The notes: generated from the letters alone by a model not told the origin. A stretch of 64,000 nt of DNA from Schistosoma haematobium (GCF_000699445.3 NC_067197.1:12282152-12346151), one strand, 5' to 3'; positions 22,196-33,998 are shown, numbered from the stretch's first letter. Made by a program: numbers and translations.

Positions 22196-22419
22196 ATGCC
22201 ATTCTCTACGAATGTCCAATACTAACAACAAGAATAATTAAAAATATCATCAAGTAAAACAATATAGAGGAACGTATCGTTATAACTAAGAAAAACTATC
22301 ATGTAAAGAAATATAAATTATGATGAAAAACAACGGAATCAAGAATGAAACGACTTAAATATACGGTAAGATAAATAAATCAATTGAAAGGATCTTTATG
22401 ACACACATGTGTTCCATCA

Positions 22420-22735
22420 CAACTGATTGATCACTGGGTGGTGATCAATGTCATATGTGTCAAGTCCTTATTTAGTGCAGATCGAATACTATCGATCATG
22501 TTGCAATGTGGCCACCAGTCTAGGTGACTCGACATTGCGAGCACTATATATTGAGATTAGATGGTGGTTGGAAGTAGTCGATAAGAAACCCTGGACCCGA
22601 GTTTCGTGCTACTTGGCACTCGTCAGCAAGGCATACCTGTAATCCTGAGGGAACTGGTGCTCCCTGGCGGGTTCGATCCCGTATCATCCAGCTTCACAGT
22701 CAGAGACGTTACCACTGAGCTATATATATATATAT
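22420..22735 (-). mobile_element. SINE-B, nearly complete copy
   Basis: Minus strand: A box TAGCTCAGTGG, B box GGGATCGAACCC, spacer, hammerhead (22588-22632) and a full tail with CTAGACTGGTGGCCACATTG and the palindrome TGATCACCACCCAGTGATCA. An (AT)n tract lies directly upstream of the head (about 22721-22733), a possible insertion target. The ORF at 22448 is on the opposite strand and accidental. Confidence 0.88.
22588..22632 (-). ncRNA. hammerhead ribozyme, apparently intact (GUC)
   Basis: Minus strand: CCTTG/CAGGG stem I, CTGACGA, stem II GTGC-caagta-GCAC, GAAA, stem III CTCGGG, GTC cleavage triplet. It differs from the copy at 15739-15783 only in stem III (CTCGGG for CCCGGG) and in the outer stem I pairing, which is weaker here. 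Confidence 0.83.
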
Positions 22736-22774
22736 CACTCTGTAGAAAGTGTTACACTGTTTGACAACAAAACT

Positions 22775-22960
22775 ATTTGAGGTTAAGTGTTCGCGCGTAT
22801 GACAAAAAGTCCTGGGTTTGAATTCCACATACGGGATCGTGAATGTCCAACATAGAAGAGTCCCATGCTAGGACGAAAATGGCCATCCAATGCTTTCAGG
22901 TTTTCATTGGTTGTCCAACATCGATCGATTCACGATCTCAATTAGAACTACTCAGATCAG
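22775..22960 (+). mobile_element. SINE-A variant (A2) copy
   Basis: A-box side truncated; B box GGGTTTGAATTCC, GGGATCGTG, degraded hammerhead (stem II GTCC/GGAC and GAAA kept, CTGAGGA reads ATAGAAGA) and the A2 tail TTGTCCAACATCGATCGATT. The ribozyme should be dead. Confidence 0.75.
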
Positions 22961-23225
22961 TTAAACATTTCTTTATCATTTAAACTATATGCAAGATTCG
23001 ACTGTATAACAAGGATAAGTTATCTGTAAGAAATTGCTTCTACGGTATATTGAATTAAATCAACAAACATATCCAATACAGACACAATTTATATTTACAA
23101 ATGTAGACATGAGGTTTCGTTTTCGTTTTTCCTCTTTTTTTCTTGGGTGAAAAGACGTTACACACTACTAACTAATTGAGGTTGGACGATAAACAGAATG
23201 AGAGGAAATAGTTGGATCATATTTA

Positions 23226-23277
<52 letters not shown>

Positions 23278-23747
23278 GTGAAAAGTGTTTTTACCCATGA
23301 GAATGGCAACAAAAAAAAAAGTAAATAACATCCCTGTAGGCTATAACAGTCATGACGATTATTATCATTATTTTCGATAAAAATGAAGTTTTATTCACGA
23401 ATATCAGTCAGTTGTATTAGACTCATTGATAAACCATAATTATAATAATAATGAAAACGTATGAAACACACAAAAATATGGGTGATTGTATTACATAATG
23501 AAATAAAATTGAATTAGTCAACGTGTTTCTCAAAGCTGACCGTATACAGACATAGATGTAAATCCATTGTTAAGGTCAATAAGTGGAATTTTATTTGTTT
23601 GTAAATTAACACTTGGGAATTCCACTTTCTGTCTCTATCTCTCTCTACCTGTCTCTCTCTATTTAGTTTATAAATTAAACCACATGTCAATAAAAATGAG
23701 AAAGTATCTATCGATATTTTTTATTTGTAATAAACCCGATCGTTGTT
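22961..23747. other. AT-rich region with (AT)n
   Basis: (AT)n at 23228-23274; otherwise nothing recognised. Confidence 0.45.
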
Positions 23748-24292
23748 GCTAGCTCGGCGTGGTGGTCGGGCTTGCCTATCGTGATGAAGCAACCGAGCTA
23801 TACTAGCTGGAACAATCGTTCCTCAAGGTCCTATCATGCCAGACAGGTCGGTTAAAGAATGATAAGAATAAAAGCAACAAACTCAAGGTCTGAAGGCGAA
23901 GTCGTACTGCTGATTGTACATAGGTTTGACAGCAGTAAGGTGTTTCCCCCAGACAACCAGAATAGCAGCGATTTCGCCTTCCTACAAGGAGGAGTGGGGT
24001 TAGAAAAGGTCGACCCTAAAAATGCACACCTCGCCTTACCCCATGGATATCCGTCTCCGGCGGCAAGGTCTCAACAAATACGGATCTAACACGAAAACTA
24101 CCCATAAAAAGGTCGTGTGTGACCAACCTCAAGCAGTTGTCCCTTGGGCACTGAGGTCACGCTCTCAGGTCACTAAGACCACCTCTAATCCGATTCCCTC
24201 TTCAGGTACCTACAGAAGAACCCTTCCACGGTGTGGGGAATCGGGAAGTGATAACCGCTTTTATACTTTCAACAGCACTCAAGATCACTGAT
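23748..24292 (+). mobile_element. GC-rich retroelement fragment, probably a 5' UTR
   Basis: About 545 nt of clearly higher GC content than the flanks, with sharp edges (CTAGCTCGGCGTGG ... AGATCACTG). It contains no protein I recognise; two overlapping ORFs of 76 and 89 codons show no known motif. Composition and the long structured GC-rich leader look like the 5' region of a non-LTR retrotransposon other than RTE, of which the rest is absent. Orientation is a guess. It could also be an exon-bearing relic. Confidence 0.35.
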
Positions 24293-25169
24293 TTGTAATT
24301 ATCTTTTGATTAGTATAAAATAGGAAAACTGTGTGAATTACTTCTCTTCTCTATCGTAATATCTATGCAAAACTAGTTAGTAAATATGTTATGGCAATAA
24401 ATGATAACTAATATAGACTGAAAAATTGTAAATCTGTTTAACTTTACAAGACTTTATAGTAATAAACACCCATAACCCTGACCTAGATCGGACCAAAACG
24501 TTTAGTTCTCAGAGTTGAACAGCAAATTTTTAGATTACTGAATCAGAATTCAATAATTTTTTATTTTCAAATTAAGGTAAACCATAACACAACGTGATGA
24601 ATATTGAACTCCTTTAATAAATATGTCCCTTACGAAAGGAGTAAACTTTACCATTCATGACTTCTGATCCAAACTACGGGAAATTATTTTTGAAATCGTG
24701 ACTATGGAGTGTATGATTGTTGTTTGTTTAAATTATCTGCATAAGAAAGTTTGAAAACAAAACAAAACAACTATCCAGTTATTCTAGCTTTTTAACTGTT
24801 TTCAAACTGGTATCTGTCAGTGATGAAGTTTAACTTTGAATTAAACAGATCTCCATAAACCTCCTTTGTTAAAAAACAGATGATTTTCCAGTTAAGTAGA
24901 TCTATTTATAAACATTATCTAATTTTTATTCTGTAAAAACTATTGTAGTTTACACCATTGATTAGGTGTAGGAAACCAAGAAGCACCGAAAAGCTGTTTC
25001 ATACCAGTATAAGCATAGGTAGAACCCATGATGTTCAGAGTTATAGTGAACTTTTAATATACGAGTCCCATACTACTACAAAACAACTGCCCAGTCCATT
25101 TTCCTTTACTTATAATTAAAGAAAAACTCAATTTGATATGCCTGTTAGAAATGTAGCCAAATGTATTCA
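24293..25169. other. AT-rich region
   Basis: A few words near 24960-25090 (GGAAACCAAGAAGCACCGAAA) may be a very old SINE-A relic; too degraded to call. Confidence 0.35.
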
Positions 25170-25349
25170 TATACAAATACATATATATGTGAATTAGAAT
25201 AACACATATATAAGCGAACAATGTTGTTTTTAGTTAGATCCTCATCAGGTTTTACTCTAATATTCAATAATATTTATGTGAATAAACGAAATTATTAAAC
25301 AAATCAAGGCAGTTTATGACTCAGTGATAACAGTGGAATATCTAACTTG

Positions 25350-25564
25350 TACCAATCCACGAAGTTGCGCCACCGTACACCATTGTCTTCAGTGAGTTGA
25401 TATCTCACAACCAACTTGGTTGAACTCCATGGGTAACGGCTTCTCACTAGAACTCCAGGAGTATCTTTTGAAGTCAGTCACTAGTGAGCAGATGATTATT
25501 ATCACAAGGAGTTTTGTGGAGATTTTTAGAAATTTCACTGGTTGAAATCATGAGTCAACTAGGT
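25350..25564 (-). mobile_element. SINE-A unit, tail and linker part
   Basis: Minus strand: tail (GACTCATGATTTCAACCAGT), AAATCTCCACAAAACTCC, the linker GAACTCCAGG-like region and then GGTTGTGAGATATCAACTCA and the ACGGTGGCGCAACTTCG block. It shows that the SINE-A tail is followed by a linker that leads into the next unit's head, i.e. the family has a tandem (satellite-like) form. It is directly followed by an opposite-strand copy. Confidence 0.7.
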
Positions 25565-25875
25565 CGGTTGTGAGATATCAACTCACTGAAGACAGTGGTG
25601 TACGGTGGCACAACTTCTTGGATTGGTTAAAGTTAGACATTAACACCGTTGGGTGCCGGCTCAGTGGTCTAATGGTTAACTGCTCGCGCGCGGAACCAGT
25701 AGGTCCTGGGTTCGAATCTTGCAGGGGGCGAGGTTGTGGATGCTCACTGCAGAGGAGTTTCATACTAGGATGAAACGGCCGTTCAGTGCTTCCATGGTGG
25801 TCTAGCTTCAATTGACTCATGATTTCAACCAGTGAAATTTCTAAAATCTCCACAAAACTCCTTCTGATAACATTG
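25565..25875 (+). mobile_element. SINE-A, most complete unit
   Basis: Head block GGTTGTGAGATATCAACTCA, ACGGTGGCACAACTT, A box (GGCTCAGTGG), B box (GGGTTCGAATCTT), hammerhead, tail to CTCCACAAAACTCCTTCTGA. Ribozyme: CTGAGGA reads CAGAGGA (the conserved U is A), stem II is mostly wobble pairs, GAAA present, GTT site. Probably inactive. With 25350-25564 it forms an inverted pair. Confidence 0.82.
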
Positions 25876-26089
25876 GAATAAGGTTACATAAATAAAGATA
25901 AATAAAAAGTATTAAATTGGTAGTGTAATGACAGATATACTAGTTGTGATAGGGATAATATAGGCTTGAATCCATGTATCATAATGCGAAGTAGGTCAAC
26001 GACTTGAAAACTAGAAATGCTGAAGTAACATTCATAAAAATTATAAGGTTACATCGTAAGAATTTATCAGATAGTTATACTACTAGCCA

Positions 26090-26235
26090 CTGTCCATCTT
26101 TGCTTATAAAGCCTGTGACCTAAGGCAATATCGAGGCAATCCGCACAGGATGCACATATGCCAACAAGAGACTTATCAATTGCAGACCTAAACAACAATG
26201 GGAAGATACAAGTAAACAACACCAAATAAATTTAA
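26090..26235 (+). mobile_element. Sm-alpha-type repeat fragment
   Basis: TTTGCTTATAAAGCCTGTGA and following 120 nt match 47168-47320 closely (cleaner alignment than the host repeat). The hammerhead end is missing. Nested inside family E. Confidence 0.65.
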
Positions 26236-26620
26236 TGAAGCGTATATTTGGAAATAAAATAGATAGAAGATGGTGAAGCAAAATAAACGAACAAAAAGTA
26301 TGGGAAATAAAAATAAATAAAACATTTTATTAAGGCTACTTCAGCCAAGGATGATATAAAGTCTGTTACAAATTTCTTGTGAATACAGAGACCTAGGTTG
26401 TTAGCTTGAATTTTTTAGCTTTCGTTATGTTTGAGATACAAGATCAAACCCCATAAGGAAAACTAGCAGGAATACGATAAATCACTTTAAATTACCTATT
26501 TCTATCTAATACATGACTGCTATCGATTAAGTGTGATAGGACAAAGATGCGTATTGCTTTGGCAACACACTTTCCAAACAACCATGAAGGGATGTGTTCA
26601 CCAACTGGTTTGCTCAGTTG

Positions 26621-26623
<3 letters not shown>

Positions 26624-26685
<62 letters not shown>
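26624..26685. repeat. (AT)n microsatellite
   Basis: AT units with a central GTAT interruption. Confidence 0.9.
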
Positions 26686-26691
<6 letters not shown>

Positions 26692-26699
26692 TTCAACTG

Positions 26700-27045
26700 A
26701 TTATAATTTTCAATAGTTGAGTTCATGAGTCAGTTGAAGCTAGACCACCATAAAAACCTGGAAGCAATGGACGGCCGTGTCGTCCTATTATGGGACTCCT
26801 CAACAGTGCTTATCCATGATCCCGGCCTCGCAAGGCTCGAACCCAGGACCTATCGGTGTAGCACGCGAACTCTGAATCTCTAGACCACTGGACCGGCATC
26901 CAACGGTTTTATTGCCTAACTTCAACTAATCCACAAAATTAAGCGCCACATCCATCATTGTCTTCGATGAGTTACTATCTCACAACAGATCCGGTTGAAC
27001 TCCAACTGGTCACTACTTCTCACTAGAACTCCTTCTGACATTATC
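26700..27045 (-). mobile_element. SINE-A copy with linker
   Basis: Minus strand: linker, head (A box and B box region GGGTTCGAGCCTT), hammerhead, tail. Ribozyme: CTGAGGA reads TTGAGGA and GAAA reads GACA; inactive. Confidence 0.8.
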
Positions 27046-27590
27046 TTATAGTAATTATATCAACGGTCAATACAAACTGAACAACAGTTGAAATAGATAT
27101 GTATATGAGAATCAAAGTACTGTTTATCATTCATGACTGATGTAATTTTAGTGATTTCATGGCATACAAACAAACAAGCAAACTAATGAATAACCGAATG
27201 TATTAGATATTAAAATTGAAGATTTATGTAGACATTGTACTTAAAAATAATACCATAATTATAATAATAAACGATAGATTGTATATTAATTAAATTATAT
27301 TTTATAAAATCTAAATGATCTGGACATAATTCAAATCAAAGTGCCGAATAACCGACATTCAAATAATACAAAGAATAAGAAGCTATTTCTTTTTTTATTT
27401 TTAAGAAATAAAAATGAATTGTCAAGCATTTCTTCTATTTTCTTTATAAAAAAACTACAATTTACTCAGGATAATTATAAGGAGTAAACTAGAGATTTGA
27501 AAAAAAAAAGAAAGGATTAAATTATCATGGAATGCATACAAAAATGATAAAAGGTTACTATTTAATAGAAAGGAAGACCTAAGATAAAGT
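27046..27590. other. AT-rich region
   Basis: Nothing recognised. Confidence 0.4.
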
Positions 27591-27596
27591 GGATTG

Positions 27597-27668
27597 TAGA
27601 ATGTTGGCCGGCGGCCCATCCTCGATTGGGAGTAATAGGCGCAAGTAAGTAAGTAAGTAAGTAAGTAA
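27597..27668 (+). mobile_element. RTE 3' stub with (TAAG)n tail
   Basis: Only the last ~45 nt of the RTE (TAGAATGTTGGCCGGCGGCC ... GGGAGTAATAGGCG) followed by (CAAGT)(AAGT)n. Extreme 5' truncation. Confidence 0.8.
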
Positions 27669-28389
27669 GTAGCTATTCATTTCTGAAAATTATTTTATTT
27701 TCAATTAATGTTCAAATTTAATTAAAGTTTTCTAGAATACTCCTTAGAATTTAAGATTGTAGTCATGAATGATGTTTACTTGATTTTTACAGATTATTGT
27801 TAAGTTAAAAATTCACGTCTAAAAGTGTTTAATTAAAAGATGAAAAGAAAGATGTAATAGCGCTTTCTAATTACATTTTATTTTACTATGGTTCTTGATA
27901 AGTTTACAACTTCAGCTCTTGTTACTGATACTTTATAAACTTCTTATAACAACAGAGTACAATAACTCCTGAATAAGAAGAATAGAGAAAAGTGGTAAAT
28001 ATGAATGAAAGCTTTAAGATTATTTTATATATAGAAAATCATGTTTGTTTATAGATTGTTCGGTTATCTTGACCTCCAAAAACTTCTGAAAACACAATCT
28101 TTTGCTTTTTTTTGTTGGTGTTTCTGAGAAAGTTTTATACAATGCTGATTGAACAAAACGTCTCCAAACTGTTTTTCTGGGCTTCTAAAGACTTCGATAG
28201 ATATTCATCGATTCTCAACAGTTCGAAAAAAATCTATTTCTTAAAATTTTCTCGTACAACATACTTATATCAACTTGCTAAAAAACATATCCATAATTTA
28301 TGGTTAAATCGACATCGATCATGACCTAAAATATAGTTTTTCTTCTGAACATATGGAAAATATTTTGATCCATGCACTAAAGAATTCAT
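27669..28389. other. AT-rich region
   Basis: A 70-codon ORF at 28112-28324 shows no recognisable domain and has the composition of its surroundings; not called. Confidence 0.35.
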
Positions 28390-28590
28390 AAGAAAACCTG
28401 GAAGCACTAGTCGGTCGAGATCGAATCCCACGAGCGGGATCGTGGGTTCAACACTGCTGAGGAGTTCCACAGTAAGTCGAAACGGCTGTCCAGTGCTCCC
28501 AGGTGTTCAATGGTGGTCTAACATCAGTCGGTTCATGATCTCAATCAAAAACTTAATAATCTCTACAACCTAATACTTATAACTAATTTT
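28390..28590 (+). mobile_element. SINE-A variant (A2) copy, rearranged head
   Basis: B box GATCGAATCCCACG, GGGATCGTGG, hammerhead, A2 tail (GGTCTAACATCAGTCGGTTC). Ribozyme core CTGAGGA and GAAA are both intact with stem I CACTG/CAGTG and a GTC site, but stem II (GTTCC/AGTC) is mismatched. The region before the B box is itself a short inverted piece of the tail side (AACCTGGAAGCACTAG), so the copy was rearranged. Confidence 0.7.
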
Positions 28591-28919
28591 TTGCAGATTT
28601 ATTGCTCACTAAGTATTAGTAGTCAAATTTTAAGTTTTAAATGAATAGAATTCGCAACAGACTTATCGATGAGATTTTGTTTGAAGATCGCTTTATTAGC
28701 ATCAAAATTCACAAATTATGGTAAACGACAAACAACTGAGCAAGTAGATCGCTTGATTGACCTTTTTGTTAACAATATTTATATGGCAATTAAATTCGTT
28801 ACTACAAAATAATATCTGACGTTTATAATCTACAGAAATGAATAGCAGAAATCTATATCCATCATGGATCTTCATCTTCCTGTTTACTATAGCTAACAAA
28901 GGTGATAATTAAATAGATA
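28591..28919. other. AT-rich spacer
   Basis: Nothing recognised. Confidence 0.4.
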
Positions 28920-29420
28920 ATCAGTGACAACCAAGAAGCTCTGGACAATTGTTTCGTCGTAGTATAGGATTCCTCAGCGGTTGCCGATTTAAGGCCAGCT
29001 TGTGATGTAAACTATGAAGTCTAATGATTTTCAAAGAAGACTCACTTTAATAATAATCAAGTAACTACCATTCACTAATTCCGAGAGTTAATATCCGGTG
29101 TTCTGGTGGTATGCCGATACTGGAGAAGTTCAGTCAGGTTCGTAGTTAAGCGATTACCCATTAATCTTACTGAAATATGGTTGCTCAGCATTGTAGATTG
29201 GTTGAAGTTGAAAATACCAATCTTTTAATACCAACTCAGTGCTTCGAGGATTGAGCGATTGCAGCAAGACCTTCAGGTACTAGGTTCGGTTCTTGACAGG
29301 ATCACAAATGCCTATTCACAAAGTCTCATATTTGGACGGAATAGCTACCCAGTACTTCCTGGCATTCAGTGGCTGTCCAAATGAAATTAGACCGTACTGT
29401 AAATCATGAAAATCTGCTCA
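28920..29420. mobile_element. degraded SINE-A fragments in both orientations
   Basis: 28920-29010 is a minus-strand hammerhead-and-tail piece: CTGAGGA and GAAA are kept, CAATTG stem III and GTC are present, but stem I no longer pairs. 29120-29420 on the plus strand is a much older copy with recognisable head and B-box words only. Confidence 0.55.
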
Positions 29421-32417
29421 AATCCTTTACAGTACTTACTGTGTAAATAGAAAAATATTCACCAGTTATTGTTTTCAAACCATATTAATTAGTAATCGGT
29501 ATCATTTAAAGTATTTCCTTCAGATAACCAGCATCTTCACCAATGCCATATTCCCAAAACCGAATGAAAGCGTCATAGAAAGTCCCTCGTGAAAGTACCA
29601 CTCTACTCATTATCTTATGGATTCCTATCATTCAATGACAATCTCCATAAATCTCTCAGCTAAATTATTGCTTAAATATTTTTTTTTTTTAAATTGTGAA
29701 CTTCTATTACTACCAACAAATAATGGCCGGTTGCCAACTATTAATCAATAATCACGCAATATGTACCTACAAGGTAAATATACATGAAATTCATTTTATA
29801 TACATTGATAATAGAAATTTTTCAACCTAAAAAAAATCTAAAAATTAAAAATCAAATATATCGTATTCCATAGAGAAAAACATGTATACACTTCCGTACA
29901 CATACAAATGTATTAATGTATGTATGTATGTACATCTGTGTATATCAGTTAAATATCTAACCCATTTCTTTAACTATATATAAAATCCCTATAGAGATTA
30001 TAATTTTCAATCTATGTCAATAAATGAACAACTAAAGCAACAACAAAAACAAAAAAACGAATGTTATTTTTTGGTTAATTAAATTTTTGTTTGATAATAA
30101 TATTTCTACTAGCTTGTTATTGAAATTATCATTTTGAAAGGAAAGCGAAAAAAAAACAACCAAAACACGAATTAATAAACTTGAAATATTTCCATTTTCA
30201 TCTTTACATTAACATAAACATTGTTTGGTTTCACATGTGTTTGATTGTTTCCTCTCTCCCTCTCTCTCTAGGTGTTCATATGTTTGTTTATTTGTATATG
30301 TGTATCACTCTCTCTCTCTCTTGCTACCAAAAGAAAATAATTTTTTTTAATTTCAATTAATCCTTTTTTAGTAAAGAGTTGCTCAATGGGGGGGGGAAGA
30401 GAATAATCTGTCTTCACTAATAAAAATAATTTATCTAAATCTAAGAAATTATGGTTCAATGCAAACATGTTTAAAAAGTAACAAGGATCTTGGCAAATGG
30501 CTTAGAATAATCACAATGTTATTACTATGTTGTAGTGTATTAATGATATAAAGAATTGAAAATGGAAATATACCTTGTATATATTGTGAAGTTATCAAAT
30601 ATCGAGTCCATGGATTAGATTTCAACTAATGAAGATTATTTCGTTACATCTGAGTATTCTTAGCTGAATGATTTAATTAGGGAGTTTTCATCATCTTCCT
30701 AGACAAGATTATCAACACAAACGTTAGAAAGAAGTAAATTCTGAGAATATCTCAACAAATGATTAGTAACTTGTTCTGTTGACCTTCCACGTGATTGATT
30801 GATATCGACAATTGTTCATAATCCAAATCTTATTACATTTACGATAAGAGTACAATCTTTATTCAGTGTTATCAATGATCTACTAAATCCAAGCCGCATT
30901 ATATTTACCATAGGTCACCATTTTCTTACTAGGACTTAAAGAAATTCATATCAAGACTAGTCATTTGTAAAATTATAGTTTGAATTATCCCAGATTTTTC
31001 GTAAAGATGTGTACTTGTTATTTGCTTGTTCTTAAGTAATTGTCATAACAAAATTGAAGTCAACTAAAGAACTCTTGAGAATTAGACAGCAAAGGATCGG
31101 TTGAAAAAATATTAAGTTTGATCCCCTGTTAAGTTGTTATTATGTTTTGCTTGAAAAACCTCAAACTAGTACAAAGCAGTTGGTTTGGTTGGTCACTTTT
31201 TGTATTTGGTGGTAATTTGCCTAGAAACAGTTTGTCAGTTGTTTTCTATATAAACGCGTGGGTACAGTATGTAGTTAAAATGTATGGTGATTAGGTTACA
31301 ACAACAAATGTGAAATAAAAAAAATTTATTGCCACATTTGCGAAGTTGGAAATTAGATGACCTTGAAAGTCCAAACAGCATATTTTATTTGACTATTATA
31401 AGAATACACAAAATGTATAACCTAAAGATTACCGATATTGAATCAAATCCATGGTAATTTCTAATTAAGGAATATTGAGATTCTTCTAATACAAATAGGA
31501 GCATAATAATAAGACAACTGGCATACATAACACTTCAGTAGTATTCTGTAAAAATGAAACCCAAGCAGAAGGCAAGAGTTCAGGAAAAACTTAATATTCA
31601 ACTGAGTAAAAATTGTAGTAGAGCTACTCAGCATCTATAGCAACAAAACGTGACCTTCACACACAAAAACACCATCATACTAAAAGCGATAATAACTAAT
31701 CAAAAAAACCCAGTAAAGATTGTAATGCTACGGAAAAAAAAGAGGAATTTATTTGTTTCTATTCATTAACATTGATACGAAACTAAATTGATTAAAAGAT
31801 TTATCTTATATATCGATTTTATTGTGAAATTTGTTATTCTACCACAGTTAATACAAAGATTAAGTCTTTGCCAAATTCCATACTCTAAAGTAATTCACAA
31901 ACTACTTTGAAATAATTAAGTAGTTTCAAAAGTTTGTCTAGTTAGGTGAATTTGTTGTGTCCTTTTTTTTCTTTTTACAATTCAGTCTATTTACTTTATT
32001 TAAGAAAATGTAAACAAAATTTCATGAAGTTGGAAGAAAGTTTTTTTTCTTATGAATTATTTTCTACTTAAATAAAGAGATCGGCCATGTTTCTTTTATT
32101 TTTCAAGATAAAAAAATATGTAAATCATAGCAACTTGAAGATTTGCGTTAATCCATTTGAAAAAGAAAAAACAGGATACAAGAAATTATTGTAGTCAGTT
32201 TCAAGGTTTTTAATGCTTAAAATTCCAGACTAATTATTATTATTACTTTTACTATTAACATTACTATTACTACTACTACCATTATTATCATTATTATTAC
32301 CATTATTATTATGGAATAAATTATCGCTACGGAGTAGTATGTCAAAAAAAATTTTGTCAAATTTTGTTAGTAGTTATAATGTACATTTTGAGAATATTTA
32401 ACTGACTACGCCTGTAC
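29421..32417. other. 3 kb of AT-rich non-coding sequence
   Basis: Low-complexity words (CTCT tracts about 30250-30325, ATT/ACT tracts about 32235-32312), no gene and no repeat family seen elsewhere in the window. The segment at 31200-31280 with TCTATATAAACGCG resembles an LTR promoter but is unsupported. Confidence 0.45.
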
Positions 32418-32632
32418 CTAACTCCGCCTGAAGTCCCTCCGGGAACTACTGCCGGTCCCAAACCCGGATAAAGGAGGAAGGTTGGGTATGGGGCTACGAC
32501 CCCATTCCGTAGAAAACTAACTCACTAAAAAACGCTAACCAGAAAAAATTATTCAAATCTTTTAAACTCTGCCCTGGAAGTCAGAGGGTCTTTATTTAAA
32601 AGAGTTGTGACGCCTCATGATGAAAGCCGGGT
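32418..32632 (+). mobile_element. RTE 5' end joined directly to a tail, with flanking repeat
   Basis: 215 nt covering the whole RTE 5' UTR and the first codon region (to GATGAAAGCCGGG, matching about 10059), then TAAGTAT in place of the remaining 3 kb. The sequences TACGCCTGTA (before) and TATGCCTGTA (after) match at 9 of 10 positions and look like a target-site duplication. This suggests a complete retroposed unit with a large internal deletion rather than a random break. Confidence 0.65.
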
Positions 32633-32825
32633 AAGTATGCCTGTATCTCATCAGTTGTTTGTTCAATGTAGAGACTGAAACTAAGTACTCTTCACTTCAT
32701 TGAATTAAATGTAACATTCTTGTGGTTATAGTTGCATAAAACATAAAAATAGATGTACATGATCAATTTATTAAGATTATCTATGCAGAATTGTTACAGT
32801 AAACAATATGTACTGTCAGATGGGT

Positions 32826-32893
32826 TTTGTGGAGACTGTAGTAATTTCAGTGGTTAAGATTATGAGTCAGTTGAAGCTAGACCACCATGGAAT
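32826..32893 (-). mobile_element. SINE-A tail fragment
   Basis: Minus strand: GGTCTAGCTTCAACTGACTC and the following tail only. The ribozyme is absent. Confidence 0.75.
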
Positions 32894-33403
32894 GTGTACT
32901 GTATCAGACACGTTGTTTTTTAAAAAATCCTAACTTATATTACGCATGCTAATAACAGATTTATATTCCAAAGGCTTAGTTTTTAGTTAAAGTGACAGGT
33001 TGTTCTATTTAGATAATTCTAAGGTATTTATGTGTTAACTTATGAAATTTTTTAACCATGATCTAGTCTAGTTAATTTATCAAGACAAAAGTTATTATCA
33101 TACAAATGATTCAACAATTAAGGCAATCTTTACTCTAGAATAATTTGTATCGCTGTTTCTACGAGTATCAGATAACAACATAGGTGTATACAAGAATTAC
33201 AAACAGTTTATAACTAGTAAAAAGTGAGATGAATTAATTTTCATTTCCACAGATCTCAATAACAATTTCTAGTTCATCTTCATACTCCTTATGCAAGGTT
33301 TTAAACTGATAATAAAGAAATGAATACTGTTTGAAATATCTTTATATAATTTCCTTAGCAAGAAGATGGAATTTGTAAAATGATGTTAAGAAACGGAATC
33401 AAG
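32894..33403. other. AT-rich spacer
   Basis: A 45-nt open segment at about 33252-33296 follows TTTCATTTCCACAG on the plus strand, but its downstream GTTTTA is a weak donor; not called. Confidence 0.35.
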
Positions 33404-33998
33404 ATTTCGATAATGATATTAGAAGACGAAGATTATCAGAACTATGTGATATATTAGCGCAATACATTTCGAACAATCTGGTCACACATATACTTGTTAA
33501 GAGCATTTATATATAAAAATAAAAGGTCAACTAGACAGGAAACGGGGTAAGAGGAGATAAGGATAATGATAAGAGTAATAATAATAATAATAATGTGAAC
33601 ACAATTTGAAACCTAATCACTCTGGATAATAAGTCAATGTTACCAGTGTAGGTTTATGGTAAGAACAAACTGTTTTTGAACACACAAAGAGGGTTTGAAT
33701 TTTCGTATGGCTAAGGCTTCAATGAACCTTAGTATACGCCCTTTTACACTTTTATACAGCACTACAAAAGCTGAATTTAGATCAATCTTGTGACCTGTTT
33801 CAATTATATGTTTAGCAATAGAGGATGATGGATGTTTATCCTCTGCTCTTATCGGGTCACTTGATTGTATTTGTTTCTGAAGCCATTTGGGTACATGTTC
33901 ACTCACCCTAATGTTGAGATCACGATTACTCCTCCCTATGTATGTGTGACCACACACACATTTAAATTGGTAAACACAGTGGAATGTGACGCAATCGG
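33404..33998 (-). mobile_element. Penelope-like element 3' fragment (GIY-YIG end + terminal repeat)
   Basis: Minus strand: from CGATTGCGTCACATTCC through the GIY-YIG coding end (105 codons at 33640-33957, sequence as in the element at 35.9-39.1 kb) and into the terminal repeat up to ATCATTATCGAAAT. It lacks the 45-nt insert of the downstream repeat, as does the upstream repeat. It lies 1.9 kb from the larger PLE in opposite orientation, an arrangement often reported for PLEs. Confidence 0.85.

Larger units (their letters stand above)
25170..26630 (+). repeat. family E: old long dispersed repeat, interrupted
   Basis: Blocks here recur in the same order at 50140-50830 and partly at 42640-42840: AAGCGAACAATGTTGTTTT, a TCAGGTTTTACTCTAATAT-like block, TAGGCTTGAATCCATG, AGTAGGTCAACGACTTG and GTGATAG...CTCAGTTGTCTG. 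This copy is split by the SINE insertions at 25350-25875 and the Sm-alpha fragment at 26090-26235. No coding capacity is visible, so its class is unknown. Divergence indicates age. Confidence 0.5.

Noticed and set aside
28112..28324. 70-codon ORF MLVFLRKFYTML...
   Set aside because: No domain, composition like flanks, no splice context.
33252..33296. 45-nt micro-exon candidate after TTTCATTTCCACAG
   Set aside because: The donor GTTTTAAA is weak and the serine-rich peptide reflects TCA/TCT composition.
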